Position numbers and translations under genes: made by a program. The notes beneath the pieces are model-generated. The model was not told where the DNA came from and did no database searches. It worked only from the letters and a program-made list of their open reading frames with translations. A stretch of 5,412 nucleotides of DNA from Actinomycetota bacterium (GTDB lineage: Bacteria > Actinomycetota > CADDZG01 > JAHWKV01), in the NCBI GenBank assembly GCA_019347725.1, contig JAHWKV010000097.1:1-5412 (forward strand), given 5' to 3'. Below are positions 4,531 to 5,412 of the stretch, one piece after another (position 1 is the first letter of the stretch; each line of letters starts with the position of its first letter).

Positions 4531-5412
4531 ATGGAGGTAAGTCGGTTGCGACTGACCGATTTCAGAAACTATCCGGAGGCAACCGCCGAGTTCGGGCCCG
4601 GATTCAATTTGGTCATAGGCGGCAATGCGCAGGGGAAGACCAGCCTGCTGGAAGCGGTCTACTGCCTGTCGGCGCTCGGTTCGCATCGATCCAGCTCCTC
4701 GGGACCCATGATCCGCCATGATCAGCAGGTCGCCTACGTGAAAGCGACGGGAACCATAGCGTCCACGACGGTGGATGTGGATGCCCAGCTCACCAGAGGA
4801 GCAGGCATGAAGGTGTGGATTAACAAGCAGCGAGTGGGGCGCAGCGGCAAGGAGCGCAGTTTGGCGGCGGTGCTGTTTTCCCCGGAGGATCTGGAGCTGA
4901 TCAAGGGCGGTCCGGAGTTGCGGCGCCGCTATCTGGACCACGCGGCGGGTCGGGCCAAGCCGGTTAGCAACGCGGACCGCCTGGCGCTCGAGAAGGCGTT
5001 GCGGCAACGAAATGGAGTTTTAAAGGCTGCTCGCAGCAACGACCGGGCGCTGCGCCAGCTCGATGTTTGGAATCAGCAGGTGGCGCACGCCGGTGCGGCG
5101 GTGTTCGATCACCGCAGGTGGGTGTTGCAAAGGCTGGGACCGGCCATTACCAATCGTTACGGGCAGCTGGCGGAAGGGCAGCAGCCGCGGCTTAGTTACC
5201 AGTCGGAGTGGGCCCGTGAGGTTACCGACCGCGCCGACGCCGAGCGTCAGCTGTTGAGGGCGCTCGAGGAAAATCAGAGGCGCGACCTGGAGACGACCAC
5301 AACCTCAGCCGGACCACACCGGGACGATCTGGCGATCGAGCTCGGCGGGGCGGCTTCCAGGTGGTATGCATCACAGGGGGAGCAAAGGAGCTTATCGCTG
5401 GCGATGCGCCTG
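4531..5412 (+). CDS. recF: DNA replication and repair protein RecF (3' end missing)
   Basis: RecF is an SMC/ABC-type ATPase that acts with RecO and RecR to load RecA at single-strand gaps and stalled forks. The 294 codons present run off the right edge. They include the N-terminal strand MEVSRLRLTDFRNYP, Walker A GGNAQGKT (30-37), LFSPEDLELIKGGPELRRRYLD in the ATPase lobe, GPHRDDL (261-267), and the ABC signature ASQGEQRSLSLAMRL at the end (signature core 281-287). Walker B and the D-loop would lie beyond the window. The ATG is preceded by a weak AGGA (4524-4527). A TTG at 4546-4548 has a better-placed GGAGG (4533-4537) but would remove conserved N-terminal residues, so the ATG is preferred. 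The 21-base gap after dnaN suggests one operon. Confidence 0.96.
   Translation, partial: MEVSRLRLTDFRNYPEATAEFGPGFNLVIGGNAQGKTSLLEAVYCLSALGSHRSSSSGPMIRHDQQVAYVKATGTIASTTVDVDAQLTRGAGMKVWINKQRVGRSGKERSLAAVLFSPEDLELIKGGPELRRRYLDHAAGRAKPVSNADRLALEKALRQRNGVLKAARSNDRALRQLDVWNQQVAHAGAAVFDHRRWVLQRLGPAITNRYGQLAEGQQPRLSYQSEWAREVTDRADAERQLLRALEENQRRDLETTTTSAGPHRDDLAIELGGAASRWYASQGEQRSLSLAMRL

Noticed and set aside
1..5412. An undescribed accessory, defence or mobile system
   Set aside because: All protein genes identified are conserved core replication, translation and membrane-insertion genes in their usual order; there are no transposase, integrase, toxin-antitoxin, CRISPR or phage signatures.

Overview
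This window is a chromosomal replication-origin locus in the classical bacterial arrangement. A leftward block on the minus strand (rpmH, rnpA, yidD, yidC) diverges from a rightward block on the plus strand (dnaA, dnaN, recF). The high-GC coding style, L34 of the KRTYQPN...[12 protein letters not shown] type, the TTGTCCACA-type DnaA box and the oriC between dnaA and dnaN suggest a high-GC Gram-positive lineage (Actinomycetota). The short DnaA (444 aa) is less like Streptomyces. An Acidimicrobiia-like member is my best guess, but the phylum call is inference and the class is uncertain.

Layout. 1-596 (minus): 5' part of yidC, cut by the left window edge. 599-859 (minus): yidD. 856-1218 (minus): rnpA, overlapping yidD by 4 bases. 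1221-1355 (minus): rpmH, 44 codons. These four are packed head-to-tail with gaps of 2 bases or less and look like one transcript from a TATAAT promoter near 1406-1411. 1356-1832: a 477-base divergent regulatory region. It holds the rpmH promoter, a good rightward promoter for dnaA (TTGAGG-17-TATAAT), a perfect 10-base Shine-Dalgarno followed by a TTG-started 48-codon leader ORF, and a cluster of three DnaA-box-like 9-mers. 1833-3167: dnaA. 3168-3408: a 241-base dnaA-dnaN intergenic region with a contiguous pair of DnaA boxes, candidate DnaA-trios and an AT-rich stretch, which is the likely oriC core. 3409-4509: dnaN. 4531-5412: recF, cut by the right window edge.

How it works together. DnaA binds the boxes in the dnaA-dnaN gap and melts the AT-rich stretch to start replication. 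DnaN is the sliding clamp for the polymerase, and RecF acts at stalled forks and gaps. On the left, L34 and the RNase P protein serve ribosome and tRNA maturation, and YidD and YidC serve membrane-protein insertion. The plus strand is C-rich through yidD, rnpA and dnaA and G-rich through dnaN and recF. The GC skew therefore turns over in the dnaA-dnaN gap, which independently places the origin there and makes dnaA a gene transcribed toward the origin (head-on to the leftward fork).

I see no mobile element, CRISPR, tRNA or rRNA and no accessory system. The parts that deserve a second look are regulatory: the leader ORF and SD upstream of an SD-less dnaA, the DnaA boxes embedded in that leader, the inverted repeat inside the dnaA promoter, and the compact box-trio-AT-rich oriC.
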